Shown piece by piece: positions 18,205 to 27,142 of a stretch of 64,000 nt of DNA (the first letter of the stretch is position 1; each line of letters starts with the position of its first letter). A program made the position numbers and the translations under genes. Under the pieces are notes generated by a model. The model was not told the origin of the DNA and did not search any database. It saw only the letters and a program-made list of their open reading frames with translations. This stretch comes from Nocardia testacea NBRC 100365 (GTDB taxonomy: Bacteria > Actinomycetota > Actinomycetes > Mycobacteriales > Mycobacteriaceae). The DNA lies in the NCBI RefSeq assembly GCF_000308775.1, contig NZ_BAGJ01000029.1, positions 1 to 64,000 on the forward strand, in the 5' to 3' direction.

Positions 18205-18486
18205 ATGCCACGCAGCCTCAAGAAGGGCCCGTTCGTCGACGACCACCTCCAGGCGAAGGTGGACGTGCAGAACGACAAGGGCACCAAGCAGGTCATCAAG
18301 ACCTGGTCGCGTCGTTCGACCATCACCCCCGATTTCATCGGCCACACCTTCGCCGTCCACGACGGCCGCAAGCATGTGCCGGTGTTCGTCTCGGAGAACA
18401 TGGTCGGGCACAAGCTCGGTGAGTTCGCGCCGACGAGGACGTTCCGCAGCCACGTCAAGGAAGATCGGAAGAGCAAGCGGCGATGA
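18205..18486 (+). CDS. rpsS: 30S ribosomal protein S19
   Basis: A 93-residue S19 ([42 protein letters not shown]). It pairs with S13 in the 30S head. GGAGGAGG precedes the ATG. The stop overlaps rplV as ATGA. Confidence 0.98.
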   Translation: MPRSLKKGPFVDDHLQAKVDVQNDKGTKQVIKTWSRRSTITPDFIGHTFAVHDGRKHVPVFVSENMVGHKLGEFAPTRTFRSHVKEDRKSKRR

Positions 18487-18881
18487 GCACAGAAACGCAG
18501 AATCCGACTGCGCGCGCGACCGCCAAGCACGTGCGCGTGACCCCGATGAAGGCCCGCCGGGTCGTGGACCTCGTTCGCGGCAAGCGTGTCTCCGACGCGC
18601 TCGACCTGCTCCGGTTCGCCCCGCAGGCCGCCAGCGAGCCGGTCGCCAAGGTCGTGGCCAGTGCCGCGGCGAACGCCGAGAACAACCTCGGCCTCAACCC
18701 CGACACCCTGGTCATCTCGACGGCGTATGTCGACGAGGGCGCGACCATGAAGCGTTTCCAGCCGCGCGCCCAGGGCCGCGCGTTCCGGATCCGCAAGCGC
18801 ACCAGCCACATCACCATCGAGGTCGAGAGCGTCCCCACCGCCGGTGGCACTCGTGGCCGCCGGAAGGGAGCGGCAAAGTAA
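18483..18881 (+). CDS. rplV: 50S ribosomal protein L22
   Basis: A 132-residue L22. The beta-hairpin that reaches the exit tunnel ([19 protein letters not shown]) is conserved. Coupled to rpsS, and ends directly before rpsC with no spacer. Confidence 0.97.
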   Translation: MSTETQNPTARATAKHVRVTPMKARRVVDLVRGKRVSDALDLLRFAPQAASEPVAKVVASAAANAENNLGLNPDTLVISTAYVDEGATMKRFQPRAQGRAFRIRKRTSHITIEVESVPTAGGTRGRRKGAAK

Positions 18882-19679
<798 letters not shown>

Positions 19680-19682
19680 CCA

Positions 19683-20099
19683 ATGCTGATGCCCCGCAAG
19701 GTCAAGTTCCGCAAGCAGCATCACCCGAGCCGCAGCGGTCTCGCCAAGGGCGGCACCTCGGTGTCGTTCGGTGACTTCGGCATCCAGGCGCTGGAGCCGG
19801 CGTACGTGACCAACCGGCAGATCGAGTCGGCGCGTATCGCGATGACCCGCCACATCAAGCGTGGCGGCAAGATCTGGATCAATATCTATCCGGATCGCCC
19901 GCTCACCAAGAAGCCGGCCGAAACCCGAATGGGTTCCGGTAAGGGTTCGCCGGAGTGGTGGGTCGCGAACGTCAAGCCCGGCCGGGTGATGTTCGAGATG
20001 AGTTACCCCAACGAGGAGATCGCTCGCGAGGCGCTGCGCCGCGCGATGCACAAGCTCCCGATGAAGTGCAGGATCGTGACGAGGGAGGAGCAGTTCTGA
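19683..20099 (+). CDS. rplP: 50S ribosomal protein L16
   Basis: A 138-residue L16 ([42 protein letters not shown] split across the loop). The first of two close ATGs (19683) is used: GGAGGG lies 8 nt upstream and relatives begin MLIPRK. The stop overlaps the rpmC start (TGATG). Confidence 0.97.
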   Translation: MLMPRKVKFRKQHHPSRSGLAKGGTSVSFGDFGIQALEPAYVTNRQIESARIAMTRHIKRGGKIWINIYPDRPLTKKPAETRMGSGKGSPEWWVANVKPGRVMFEMSYPNEEIAREALRRAMHKLPMKCRIVTREEQF

Positions 20100-20338
20100 T
20101 GGCAACCGGTACCCCTGCCGCAGAGCTCCGCGAGCTGACCGAGGAGGAGCTCGTCTCCCGCCTGCGCGAATCCAAGGAAGAGCTGTTCAATCTGCGCTTC
20201 CAGATGGCGACGGGTCAGCTGACCAACAATCGCCGGCTGCGTGTGGTGCGTCACGAGATCGCGCGTATCTACACGGTCATGCGTGAGCGCGAGCTCGGTT
20301 TGGCCACCGGACCCGCTGACAAGGGAGATGCGGCATGA
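20099..20338 (+). CDS. rpmC: 50S ribosomal protein L29
   Basis: A 79-residue L29 ([31 protein letters not shown]). I start at ATG 20099, overlapping the rplP stop, with GAGGGAGGAG 7-16 nt upstream; the longer open frame from 19955 is shadow. It ends ATGA into rpsQ. Confidence 0.97.
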   Translation: MATGTPAAELRELTEEELVSRLRESKEELFNLRFQMATGQLTNNRRLRVVRHEIARIYTVMRERELGLATGPADKGDAA

Positions 20339-20604
20339 GCGAGAAAGAGCAGGAGCGCGGCCGCCGCAAGGTTCGGGTCGGTTACGTTGTCTCCGACAAG
20401 ATGAACAAGACGATCGTCGTGGAGCTGGAAGACCGTAACCGGCACGCTCTCTACGGCAAGATCATCCGCACCACCTCCAAGGTGAAGGCGCACGACGAGA
20501 ACGAGGTCGCCGGTGTCGGTGACCGCGTGCAGCTGATGGAGACCCGGCCCACGTCGGCCACCAAGCGGTGGCGGCTGGTCGAGGTCCTGGAGAAGGCCAA
20601 GTAA
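20335..20604 (+). CDS. rpsQ: 30S ribosomal protein S17
   Basis: An 89-residue S17 ([40 protein letters not shown]). Last gene of the S10 operon here; the canonical next gene, rplN, lies about 40 kb downstream. Confidence 0.98.
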   Translation: MSEKEQERGRRKVRVGYVVSDKMNKTIVVELEDRNRHALYGKIIRTTSKVKAHDENEVAGVGDRVQLMETRPTSATKRWRLVEVLEKAK

Positions 20605-20634
20605 GGTCGCTCTTCGGCTGAGAAGGTCGTAACC

Positions 20635-20670
20635 GTAAGGCCCGCTTCCCGGTTGGGAAGGGGGCCTTAC
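20635..20670 (+). terminator. Hairpin terminator of the S10 operon
   Basis: GTAAGGCCC/GGGCCTTAC continues, after one G-G mismatch, with CTTCCC/GGGAAG around a GGTT loop: 15 paired bases, 30 nt after the rpsQ stop. There is no T-run. Confidence 0.75.
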
Positions 20671-20789
20671 GGCGTCTCCGGATCGATTTGGACCTCGCGC
20701 CTGGTCGACGTCCATTCGATCCCTGCTCGGTTCCGAGTGGCCCATGTGCGTCTGCCCTGCGCGCAACCGCGGAGCGGGGATACTCTCTG

Positions 20790-21446
20790 GTGAGGCCGAC
20801 TGCCGCTGGTGATCCCCGGCTCGGGGAAGTGATCAAGGCGTACATGGAAACTCGGGGTATCGCGACGCATGAGGCAATGGCACGAATCCTGGGTGTCGAG
20901 CGCAGTCTGGTGTCCAAGTATGTCAATGGTTCACGATCGTGCCGGGATGTGACCCAGCTGAGGCAGTTCGCGGAGGCCATGGGACTCTCACCGGAGATCT
21001 TCGGTCTGCTCGGTCGGCCCGAGGGGGAGGTTTCTCGCAGAGAGGTCGAGGACTGGAAGCTGGTGCGGCAGACACTGAACCGCAACCGACAGGTTCTCAC
21101 TTCTGTCGCTGCTCGCCTGTACTGGGAGCCGCTGCGAATCGAGGGTACGAACTGCTTGACGACACCGGCCTGGATCGCCCCGATTCCGGTGCCGCTGAAT
21201 CGTGTGCGGCTCAGTTTGGAGGAAGAGGCCGCCGAACCGCTGCTGGATGGACGCGAGATCGAGACCGAGTCTGTCCGGCCGATGGTGTCGGACGGGAGCT
21301 GGTATTGCGAGCGAATCGCCTGTTTGCCTCGAGTCGGTCCGGAGAAATCGGGTCGGCGCCCGTTGCTGTGTGTGGTGCCGGTGGTCAATCCTCGGTGTCG
21401 TCACCGCAGTCGCTGCGCTGCCGAGCGTGGTCATACGGGTCGCTGA
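20790..21446 (+). CDS. Shortened helix-turn-helix (XRE-like) regulator
   Basis: The N-terminal ~75 residues form an XRE-like HTH (MARILGVERSLVSKYVNGSRSC). The next ~90 residues (ETESVRPM at the end) resemble a family of ~400-residue actinobacterial HTH regulators. After that the similarity I recognise is lost and the protein stops at about 218 residues, so the C-terminal part looks missing or replaced. GTG 20790 is chosen; the open frame to 20688 is upstream noise. It lies behind the S10 hairpin, and its 3' end overlaps a small ORF on the other strand. It may be a decaying copy. Confidence 0.55.
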   Translation: MRPTAAGDPRLGEVIKAYMETRGIATHEAMARILGVERSLVSKYVNGSRSCRDVTQLRQFAEAMGLSPEIFGLLGRPEGEVSRREVEDWKLVRQTLNRNRQVLTSVAARLYWEPLRIEGTNCLTTPAWIAPIPVPLNRVRLSLEEEAAEPLLDGREIETESVRPMVSDGSWYCERIACLPRVGPEKSGRRPLLCVVPVVNPRCRHRSRCAAERGHTGR

Positions 21447-21594
21447 TCGAATCATCGGCGAACCGGTCGAGCTCAGCGATTGTGGCGTTCGTGGAAGACA
21501 GGCGGCCGAAGGCCGCGAGTACCTCCGCGCGGGGCACCAGGGCCCGGCGTTCGGTGGGGTGAGGCATGTCGGCGCAATCTTGTGCCGTGGTCAT
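21385..21594 (-). CDS. Small hypothetical protein coupled to HxlR
   Basis: A 69-residue ORF starts at ATG 21594, whose ATGA overlaps the stop of the hxlR-type gene, a layout typical of translational coupling. The product is acidic at its C-terminus (SISDPYDHARQRSDCGDDTED) and has no family I recognise. Its last ~60 nt overlap the end of the HTH gene on the opposite strand. Confidence 0.5.
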   Translation of the reverse strand: MTTAQDCADMPHPTERRALVPRAEVLAAFGRLSSTNATIAELDRFADDSISDPYDHARQRSDCGDDTED

Positions 21595-21917
21595 ACGGCT
21601 GCTCCGCGCCGATAACGCTCGCCCCAGGATTCGAGCAACTCCGCCACCGGCCGCAGGCTCGCGCCGAGTTCGGTGAGGTCGTATTCCACCTTCGGTGGCA
21701 CTTCGGGGTAGACCGTGCGGCGGACCAATCCGTCGGCTTCGAGTTCGCGGAGTTGGCGGGTGAGCATGCGCTGGGTGATGGTGGGCATGGCGCGGCGGAG
21801 TTCGCCGAAGCGCAGGGTGCCGTCGAAGAGATGGTTGACGATCGCCATCTTCCATTTACCGCCGACCACTTCCATCGCGGCTTCGACGGTGCAGTAATCC
21901 GGTACGTCCTCGTCCAC
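21591..21917 (-). CDS. HxlR family transcriptional regulator
   Basis: A 108-residue winged-helix protein with the classic HxlR pattern: a Cys near the N-terminus (DYCTVEAAMEVVGGKWKMAI), LRFGELRRAMPTITQRMLTRQLREL as recognition region and an LGASLRPV end. The single N-terminal Cys at residue 9 sits where redox- or electrophile-sensing HxlR proteins carry theirs. It is divergent from an old-yellow-enzyme gene, a pairing typical of quinone or enal stress control. Confidence 0.9.
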   Translation of the reverse strand: MDEDVPDYCTVEAAMEVVGGKWKMAIVNHLFDGTLRFGELRRAMPTITQRMLTRQLRELEADGLVRRTVYPEVPPKVEYDLTELGASLRPVAELLESWGERYRRGAAV

Positions 21918-21963
21918 GTGACCTCCATGGGTATACGGAATGTGCCTACCGCACAGAAAAGAC

Positions 21964-21975
21964 CGTACTTGTACG
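21964..21975. promoter_or_regulatory. Candidate HxlR operator
   Basis: CGTAC-TT-GTACG is a perfect 5-bp inverted repeat in the 119-bp gap between the divergent hxlR-type and ene-reductase genes. HxlR/YodB-type sites have similar GTAC-like half-sites; assignment is inference. Confidence 0.4.
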
Positions 21976-22036
21976 AAAGACGGGTTGCGCGGAATCTGTT
22001 CCCGACCCGATTTTCCGGCTGGTGCGAGGAGTTCCC

Positions 22037-23167
22037 GTGACTATTCATCCTGTTTTGTCCGAGGTGCGGCTCGGTGCGCTGCGGTTGCGCAATCGTGCGG
22101 TCGTGGCGCCCATGTCGCGGGTGAGTACCGCGGGGGACGGTGTGCCCACCGATGCCATGGCGGAGTATTACGCGCGGTTCGCGGCCGGCGGGTTCGGGCT
22201 GATCACCACGGAGGGGACCTATACCGATGCGGAGTTCAGCCAGACATATCCCGACCAGCCCGGAATCGTGACCGAGCGGCAGATCGAAGCGTGGCGGGTG
22301 GTCACCGACGCGGTGCACGCGGCGGGTGGGGTGATCGCTCTGCAGTTGATGCATGCCGGTGCGCTCGTGCAGGGCAATCGTCACAGTGACCGGAGTATCG
22401 CGCCGTCGGCGGTGCAGCCGTTGGGGGTCAAGATGTCGGCGTACGGCGGGGAAGGTCCGTTCGCGGTACCCGAGGCGGCGACCCGCGCGGATATCCGCCG
22501 GATCGTGGGCGGGTTCGGCGCGGCGGCAGAGCGGGCCCGGGTGGCCGGTTTCGACGCGGTGGAGATCCACGGGGCGAACGGGTACCTCGTCGACCAGTTC
22601 CTCACCGGCTACACGAATCAGCGCGACGACGAGTACGGCGGGGATCCGGCGGGCCGGGTTCGGTTCGCGGTGGAGGTGGTGCGGGCGGTGCGGGCGGCGG
22701 TGGGGCCGGAATTCCCGGTGGGGTTGCGGCTCTCCCAGACCAAGGTCAACGATTTCGGCTACCGGTGGGCCGGGGCCGCGGAAGCCGAAACGATCTTCCG
22801 CGCGGTCGGCACGGCGGGAATCGACTATCTGCATCTCGCGAGCGAGGGGCGGGACTGGTACGACACCGCGGTCCTGGATACCGGCGAGACCATCACTCGC
22901 CTGGCCAGGTCCGTCACCGGGCTACCGGTGATCGCCAACGGTGGTATGCATGCTCCGGATCTCACGCGGACGGTGCTCGGCGAAGGGCACGCGGACCTGG
23001 TGGCGCTGGGCCGTGGTGCGCTCGCGAACCCGGACTGGCCGCAGGTGATCGCGGCGGGGGCGCGGCCCCGCGAATTCGATCGCGCGATGCTCGATCCCGT
23101 GGTGACGCTCGCCGGTCAGCGTTCCTGGGAGCGAGCGCGGTGGGGAGCCGCCGCTGTGGTCCGATAG
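22037..23167 (+). CDS. Old-yellow-enzyme NADH:flavin oxidoreductase (ene-reductase)
   Basis: A 376-residue FMN TIM-barrel protein. It has the active-site segment VEIHGANGYLVDQFL and the FMN phosphate site near VIANGGMH and LVALGRGALANPDW. Members reduce activated C=C bonds of enals, enones, quinones or nitro compounds with NAD(P)H. GTG 22037 is chosen for its GAGGAG at 6-7 nt; GTG 22022 would add 5 residues. It is divergent from the HxlR regulator, and the NUDIX gene starts 4 nt after its stop. Confidence 0.9.
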   Translation: MTIHPVLSEVRLGALRLRNRAVVAPMSRVSTAGDGVPTDAMAEYYARFAAGGFGLITTEGTYTDAEFSQTYPDQPGIVTERQIEAWRVVTDAVHAAGGVIALQLMHAGALVQGNRHSDRSIAPSAVQPLGVKMSAYGGEGPFAVPEAATRADIRRIVGGFGAAAERARVAGFDAVEIHGANGYLVDQFLTGYTNQRDDEYGGDPAGRVRFAVEVVRAVRAAVGPEFPVGLRLSQTKVNDFGYRWAGAAEAETIFRAVGTAGIDYLHLASEGRDWYDTAVLDTGETITRLARSVTGLPVIANGGMHAPDLTRTVLGEGHADLVALGRGALANPDWPQVIAAGARPREFDRAMLDPVVTLAGQRSWERARWGAAAVVR

Positions 23168-23171
23168 CACA

Positions 23172-23654
23172 GTGGCGACGACCGACCGAAGGCATACGCG
23201 GGCGCGGCTGGCGGCCGGTGCGCTGTTCGTGCGTGCCGGGGGCGACGAGGTGCTGCTGGTGCACAAGACGTACGGCATCGGATGGGATATCCCGGGCGGT
23301 TATGTGGAACCGGGTGAGTCTCCGGCGCAGGCCTGCCGGCGCGAGGTGGCCGAGGAACTCGGGATCGACCGATCACCCGGGCGGTTACTGGTGCACGATT
23401 GGGCGCCGAATCCGGGCGAAGGGGACAAGGTTCTCTATGTGTTCGACGGCGGCGGGATCGACGATCGGGGCATTGTCCTGCAGGCCGCGGAGCTCGACCG
23501 TTGGGGATGGGTGCGAACGGACCGGCTGGACGAGTATGTCGTGGCGCGGCTGAGCCGTCGGCTGCGGTGCGCGCTCGCCGCCCGGGCGTGCGGAGTGAGC
23601 CTGTATCTGGAGCGGGGCGTGGTCGCCTCGGCGGGATCCCGACCACCGAGTTGA
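23172..23654 (+). CDS. NUDIX hydrolase
   Basis: A 160-residue protein with a full NUDIX box (GGYVEPGESPAQACRREVAEELGI, split here only by reading length) around residues 40-63: all the Gly, Glu and Arg positions are present. It should hydrolyse a nucleoside diphosphate linked to another moiety; the substrate is unknown. It begins at GTG 23172, 4 nt after the ene-reductase stop, so the two are probably co-transcribed. Confidence 0.9.
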   Translation: MATTDRRHTRARLAAGALFVRAGGDEVLLVHKTYGIGWDIPGGYVEPGESPAQACRREVAEELGIDRSPGRLLVHDWAPNPGEGDKVLYVFDGGGIDDRGIVLQAAELDRWGWVRTDRLDEYVVARLSRRLRCALAARACGVSLYLERGVVASAGSRPPS

Positions 23655-23748
23655 CCGCTGTTCACCGTGTGGGTTCCGACACCCGAAATGTGATATAGGG
23701 GAGGGCGGTTGACGTACCCCGGGACCTCGGCGCTACGGTGTACGAGCT

Positions 23749-24345
23749 ATGAGGGACGCTGCGACAACGATTTCGGGGGCCTGGCGGATCGACGACGGTA
23801 CAGCGGTTACCTTCCGCGATGCCGCGGTGGCCTGGGCAATGGCCGCGCACGAGGTGCTGGCCGAGACCGCGACGGAGTACGGATACTTCGTCACCGTGCA
23901 GGAACTCGCCGAGCGGGTGCAGGAGATGTCGGGAGTGCATACCGATGCCCCGACTCGCACCTGGATGGACGCGATCCTGCGCAAGGTCGCCCGGCGCTGC
24001 CACAACGCGGGCGAGCCGCCGCTCACGGCCCTGTGCGTGAAACGCAATCTGAAGGTCAGCGACAGCTACAAGTATGTGCTGGAGCTGGCGGCGCTACCGG
24101 TGCCGGCCGATATCGAAACCCATGCCGCGTACGCGCGCTGGGCCTGCTACGCGGCCCACGGTGCCGATGTGCCCGCCGACGGTGGTACCCCGCCTCTGAT
24201 TCCGCGCGGTGGTAGTGCCCGGCGGACGGTCGCCACCACCCGGGCCGCCGCGGCCGCGCACAAACCGGAAACCGGGGCCCGCACCGTGGTGTGTTCCAGC
24301 TGTTTCATCCAGCTTCCGGCCACCGGGGTCTGCGAACACTGCTGA
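23749..24345 (+). CDS. Hypothetical protein with C-terminal zinc-ribbon-like Cys pairs
   Basis: A 198-residue protein I do not recognise. The first ~130 residues are mostly helical, with Trp-rich ends. A basic Ala/Thr linker follows. The last 17 residues carry two Cys pairs (CSSC ... CEHC), the pattern of a small zinc ribbon. ATG 23749; no strong ribosome binding site. It stands alone between the NUDIX gene and a convergent membrane protease gene. Confidence 0.6.
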   Translation: MRDAATTISGAWRIDDGTAVTFRDAAVAWAMAAHEVLAETATEYGYFVTVQELAERVQEMSGVHTDAPTRTWMDAILRKVARRCHNAGEPPLTALCVKRNLKVSDSYKYVLELAALPVPADIETHAAYARWACYAAHGADVPADGGTPPLIPRGGSARRTVATTRAAAAAHKPETGARTVVCSSCFIQLPATGVCEHC

Positions 24346-24363
24346 TCCCGCGGCACGGCAAGC

Positions 24364-25107
24364 TCACGCCAGAGTCGTATGCCAGAGGAGTGCGGCGGTC
24401 AGTGCGCCGGCGCCGTTGACCGCCCAGTGCAGGGCGATGGGTGCCAGCAGGCTGCCGCTGCGGTGCCGCAGCCAGGTGAACACGACGGCCGCGGCGGCGG
24501 TCGCGGCGACAGCGATCAGGACCCCGGCGAGCTGACCGAGCGGCCCGCCGCCGATCAGTCCGGAAAGGCCGCGGTTACCGGCGGTGAGGCCGAGGGACGA
24601 GGCGATATGCCAGAGGCCGAACAGCAGTGATCCGGCCGCGAACACGCCGCGGGCGCCCCACGCTCGATCGAGTGTCCCGTGCAGGACGCCGCGGAAGGCG
24701 AGTTCCTCGGGGATCACGGTCTGCAACGGGATCACGATCATCGAGGCGATGAGCGCGCCGGAGATGGTGGCGTAGCGATCGGCCAGGAAGAATGGACGGG
24801 TCGCCGGGAGCGCGGCCCCGATGGCCACCGCCGCCAGCACCACCCCGACCGCGCCGAGCGCGTACTTGGTCCCCGTCCGCCAGTGCCGGGGCGACAGGCC
24901 CAGCTCCGACCAGAGCAGACCGCGCCGGCGCATGAGCCCCAGCAGCACCAGGGCGGCGATCGGCACGCTCACGATGTTGGCCCACGCGGTGGTGAAATGG
25001 GCGACCAGATTGGTGCAGGTGAGCACCACCACGACGACCGCCACATCGGCATAGGCGTGGACTCTGGGGCGCGGAGCAGCTGTTTCCTGGGTAACCGGGT
25101 GGAGCAT
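24364..25107 (-). CDS. CPBP family intramembrane glutamic endopeptidase
   Basis: A 247-residue membrane protein with about seven hydrophobic segments and the three motifs of the CPBP/Abi family: PEELAFRG (EExxxR), FGLWHIAS (FxxxH) and HWAVNGAG (HxxxN). These residues form the intramembrane active site. Members process prenylated or membrane proteins or give bacteriocin self-immunity; the role here is unknown. It converges on the zinc-ribbon protein gene. Confidence 0.88.
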   Translation of the reverse strand: MLHPVTQETAAPRPRVHAYADVAVVVVVLTCTNLVAHFTTAWANIVSVPIAALVLLGLMRRRGLLWSELGLSPRHWRTGTKYALGAVGVVLAAVAIGAALPATRPFFLADRYATISGALIASMIVIPLQTVIPEELAFRGVLHGTLDRAWGARGVFAAGSLLFGLWHIASSLGLTAGNRGLSGLIGGGPLGQLAGVLIAVAATAAAAVVFTWLRHRSGSLLAPIALHWAVNGAGALTAALLWHTTLA

Positions 25108-25221
25108 TCGGCCCAGTGTACGGACGGGCCGGGAGCACGCGGTGCGGGCTCGAACACGGCGGTACAGGATCGGGTGACTCCCGTCCGGCCGATGCCGGTC
25201 GGAGCGATCGGCGCCCGGTGT

Positions 25222-26223
25222 TCAGGAACCCGGGGCGGCTTCCGCCTCCGCGGCCCAGCCCTGCGGATCGGCCCAGCCCTGCGGATCGGCCCAGCCCTGC
25301 GGATCGGCCCAGGCCTGCAGGTGCCGGCCGCTGTCGAAACGTCTGTGTTCGCCGGTCACCGGGTCTGTGAATTCGAGGGTGGCGGCCAGCAGCTGGAGCG
25401 GGCGGGTGAAGTCGTCGACCGGTTTATCGGTGATCACCGGATAGAAATCGTCGCCGAGAATGGGTATACCCAGCGAGTTCATGTGCAATCGCAGCTGATG
25501 GGTGCGCCCGGTCGCGGGGTGCAGCCGGTAACGGGCGATATCGCCGCGCCGCTCGATGAGCTCCACCCGGGTGCGCGCGTTGGGTGGCCCGGACACCTCC
25601 TGGGCGGCCAGGACGTGCTTCTCCTTGATGATGCGGCTTTCCAGGGACAGCGGGAAGAGCAACCCCTCGCGGTACCCGGCCACGGCCTCGTACTCCTTGC
25701 GGACCCGCTGGCGCTGGAACAGCGTCTGGTAGGCGCCGCGACGGGTCGGGTCCACGACGAACAGCACGAGACCGGCGGTGGCGCGGTCGAGACGATGCGC
25801 GGGGATCAGGTCGGGCAGGTCGAGTTCCCGGCGCAGCCGCACCAGGGCGGTCTGCAGGATATGGCTGCCGCGCGGGATGGTGGCCAGGAAATGCGGTTTG
25901 TCGGCGACCAGGATGGTGTCGTCGCGGTAGACGATCGGCAGGTCGAAGGGGACCGGTTTCTCCTCGGGCAGATCGCGGTGGAACCAGACCGCGCCCCCGG
26001 GCACATAGGGCGCGTCGGGCGCGAGCGGGCCCGTCAGATCGACGATCTCACCGGCGTGCAGCATCTCGTCGATTCGCGCGGGGGCGACGCGGGGCAGCCG
26101 GTGGACCAGATGGTCGCGCACGGTCGCCCAGTCGCCCTCCTCGGGCAGCCGCAACCGGGCCGGGTCCAGCCCGAACCGCTTCGGCAGCGGCGGCTGCTGC
26201 CTTCTTCTCACCGGTCGCAGCAT
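25222..26223 (-). CDS. RluA-family pseudouridine synthase with WADPQG repeats
   Basis: A 333-residue RluA-type synthase. The catalytic motif HRLDRATAGLVLF carries the Asp nucleophile; RVRKEY and ATGRTHQLRLHM are family signatures. It isomerises uridine in rRNA or tRNA. The last 35 residues include three to four tandem WADPQG copies, encoded by an 18-bp direct repeat, followed by an Ala/Glu-rich end. ATG 26223. Confidence 0.9.
   Translation of the reverse strand: MLRPVRRRQQPPLPKRFGLDPARLRLPEEGDWATVRDHLVHRLPRVAPARIDEMLHAGEIVDLTGPLAPDAPYVPGGAVWFHRDLPEEKPVPFDLPIVYRDDTILVADKPHFLATIPRGSHILQTALVRLRRELDLPDLIPAHRLDRATAGLVLFVVDPTRRGAYQTLFQRQRVRKEYEAVAGYREGLLFPLSLESRIIKEKHVLAAQEVSGPPNARTRVELIERRGDIARYRLHPATGRTHQLRLHMNSLGIPILGDDFYPVITDKPVDDFTRPLQLLAATLEFTDPVTGEHRRFDSGRHLQAWADPQGWADPQGWADPQGWAAEAEAAPGS
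25256..25309. repeat. 18-bp tandem repeat, 3 perfect copies
   Basis: CAGCCCTGCGGATCGGCC occurs three times head to tail and is followed by a diverged partial copy. In frame on the minus strand it encodes WADPQG units near the end of the pseudouridine synthase. Confidence 0.95.
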
Positions 26224-26274
26224 AGTCCGCGCGGCGCGGGGCGCCGGCCGGACGGCCCGCGGCGGTGACGGCGG

Positions 26275-26955
26275 TTACTTCCAGTAGCCCTGGGCTTTGA
26301 TCTGCGATTTCGGTAGCGCGTGAGTGGTCCGCAGGCTCTTCACGATGGCGCGGGTGCTGGCGGTGTCGCAGGCGACCCAGGCGAAGGCGTCGGCGGCGAC
26401 GGTCAGCTGTTCGGCCTGTTCGCGCATGGTGCGGCCGTCGTCGATGCGCTGGATCCAGGTGATCTCGTGATGCGGTTTGTTGCGGACCGGTAGGCCGGTA
26501 TCCGACTCGTACTGCCATTCCAGCCAGACCCGGGCCGGGACATCGCCGATCGATTCGAGCAGGGTGTTGATCGCCGGCAGGGAAGCGGTATCGCCGAAGA
26601 TCACGTACTCGCCGGGGGTGGTCGCGGGCAGTTCGAACTTGGAGCCCAGCACCGAGGTTTCGATGACATCGCCGACCCGGGCGCGTTCGGCCCACTGGCT
26701 GGCCGGTCCGCTGTGCACGGCGAACTCGATGTGGAAGTGGTCGTTGTCGGGGTCCTGGTCGATGAGCGTGTAACCGCGATGGTGCAGTTTGTCGGTTTCG
26801 GCGTCGGGGATCCAGAGCCGGATGAACTGAGTGGGGTGCACCGGGTGGTCGGCGAGCAGACCCCCGGCGGTGAAGCCGATGCGGATGTACTTGTCGGTGA
26901 TCCGCTCCGTGGAGGTGACTGTCAGCCGGTAGTCGTCGGCCCGCCACACCTTCAT
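26275..26955 (-). CDS. Siderophore-interacting FAD-binding protein (ViuB/SIP-type)
   Basis: A 226-residue siderophore-interacting protein that should reduce imported ferric siderophore in the cytoplasm to release iron. It has the SIP FAD-binding stretch (HRGYTLIDQDPDNDHFHIEF, shortened version RGYT) and a C-terminal NAD(P)H-like domain (WVACDTASTRAIVKSL). I prefer ATG 26955 over 26982, because the iron box at 26983-27001 touches the latter and would leave no leader. In mycobacteria this domain is fused to IrtA; here it is a separate, divergent gene. Confidence 0.9.
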   Translation of the reverse strand: MKVWRADDYRLTVTSTERITDKYIRIGFTAGGLLADHPVHPTQFIRLWIPDAETDKLHHRGYTLIDQDPDNDHFHIEFAVHSGPASQWAERARVGDVIETSVLGSKFELPATTPGEYVIFGDTASLPAINTLLESIGDVPARVWLEWQYESDTGLPVRNKPHHEITWIQRIDDGRTMREQAEQLTVAADAFAWVACDTASTRAIVKSLRTTHALPKSQIKAQGYWK

Positions 26956-26982
26956 GATTACGCCATTACTGCCTCTACCCAT

Positions 26983-27001
26983 GGAGGTTAGCTTAACCTA
27001 A
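26983..27001. promoter_or_regulatory. DtxR/IdeR-type iron box
   Basis: GGAGGTTAGCTTAACCTAA matches 16 of 19 positions of TTAGGTTAGSCTAACCTAA by eye. It lies at the promoter of the SIP gene. Confidence 0.8.
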
Positions 27002-27061
27002 CTTTGTGCCCGGGTCCGGGTTTCCCGGGCCGGTTCCCGAGGGGCGCCGGGGGCGGATCGG

Positions 27062-27080
27062 GAAAGTTAGCCTAACCTAC
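27062..27080. promoter_or_regulatory. DtxR/IdeR-type iron box
   Basis: GAAAGTTAGCCTAACCTAC matches 15 of 19 consensus positions. It lies 63 nt before the IrtA-like gene, so each divergent unit has its own box. Confidence 0.8.
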
Positions 27081-27142
27081 CTTTTTGTCGCCGGCTGTGT
27101 GAAGATGAGGCGCATTCAGCACAACGGCCGGAAGGCGAGGAT

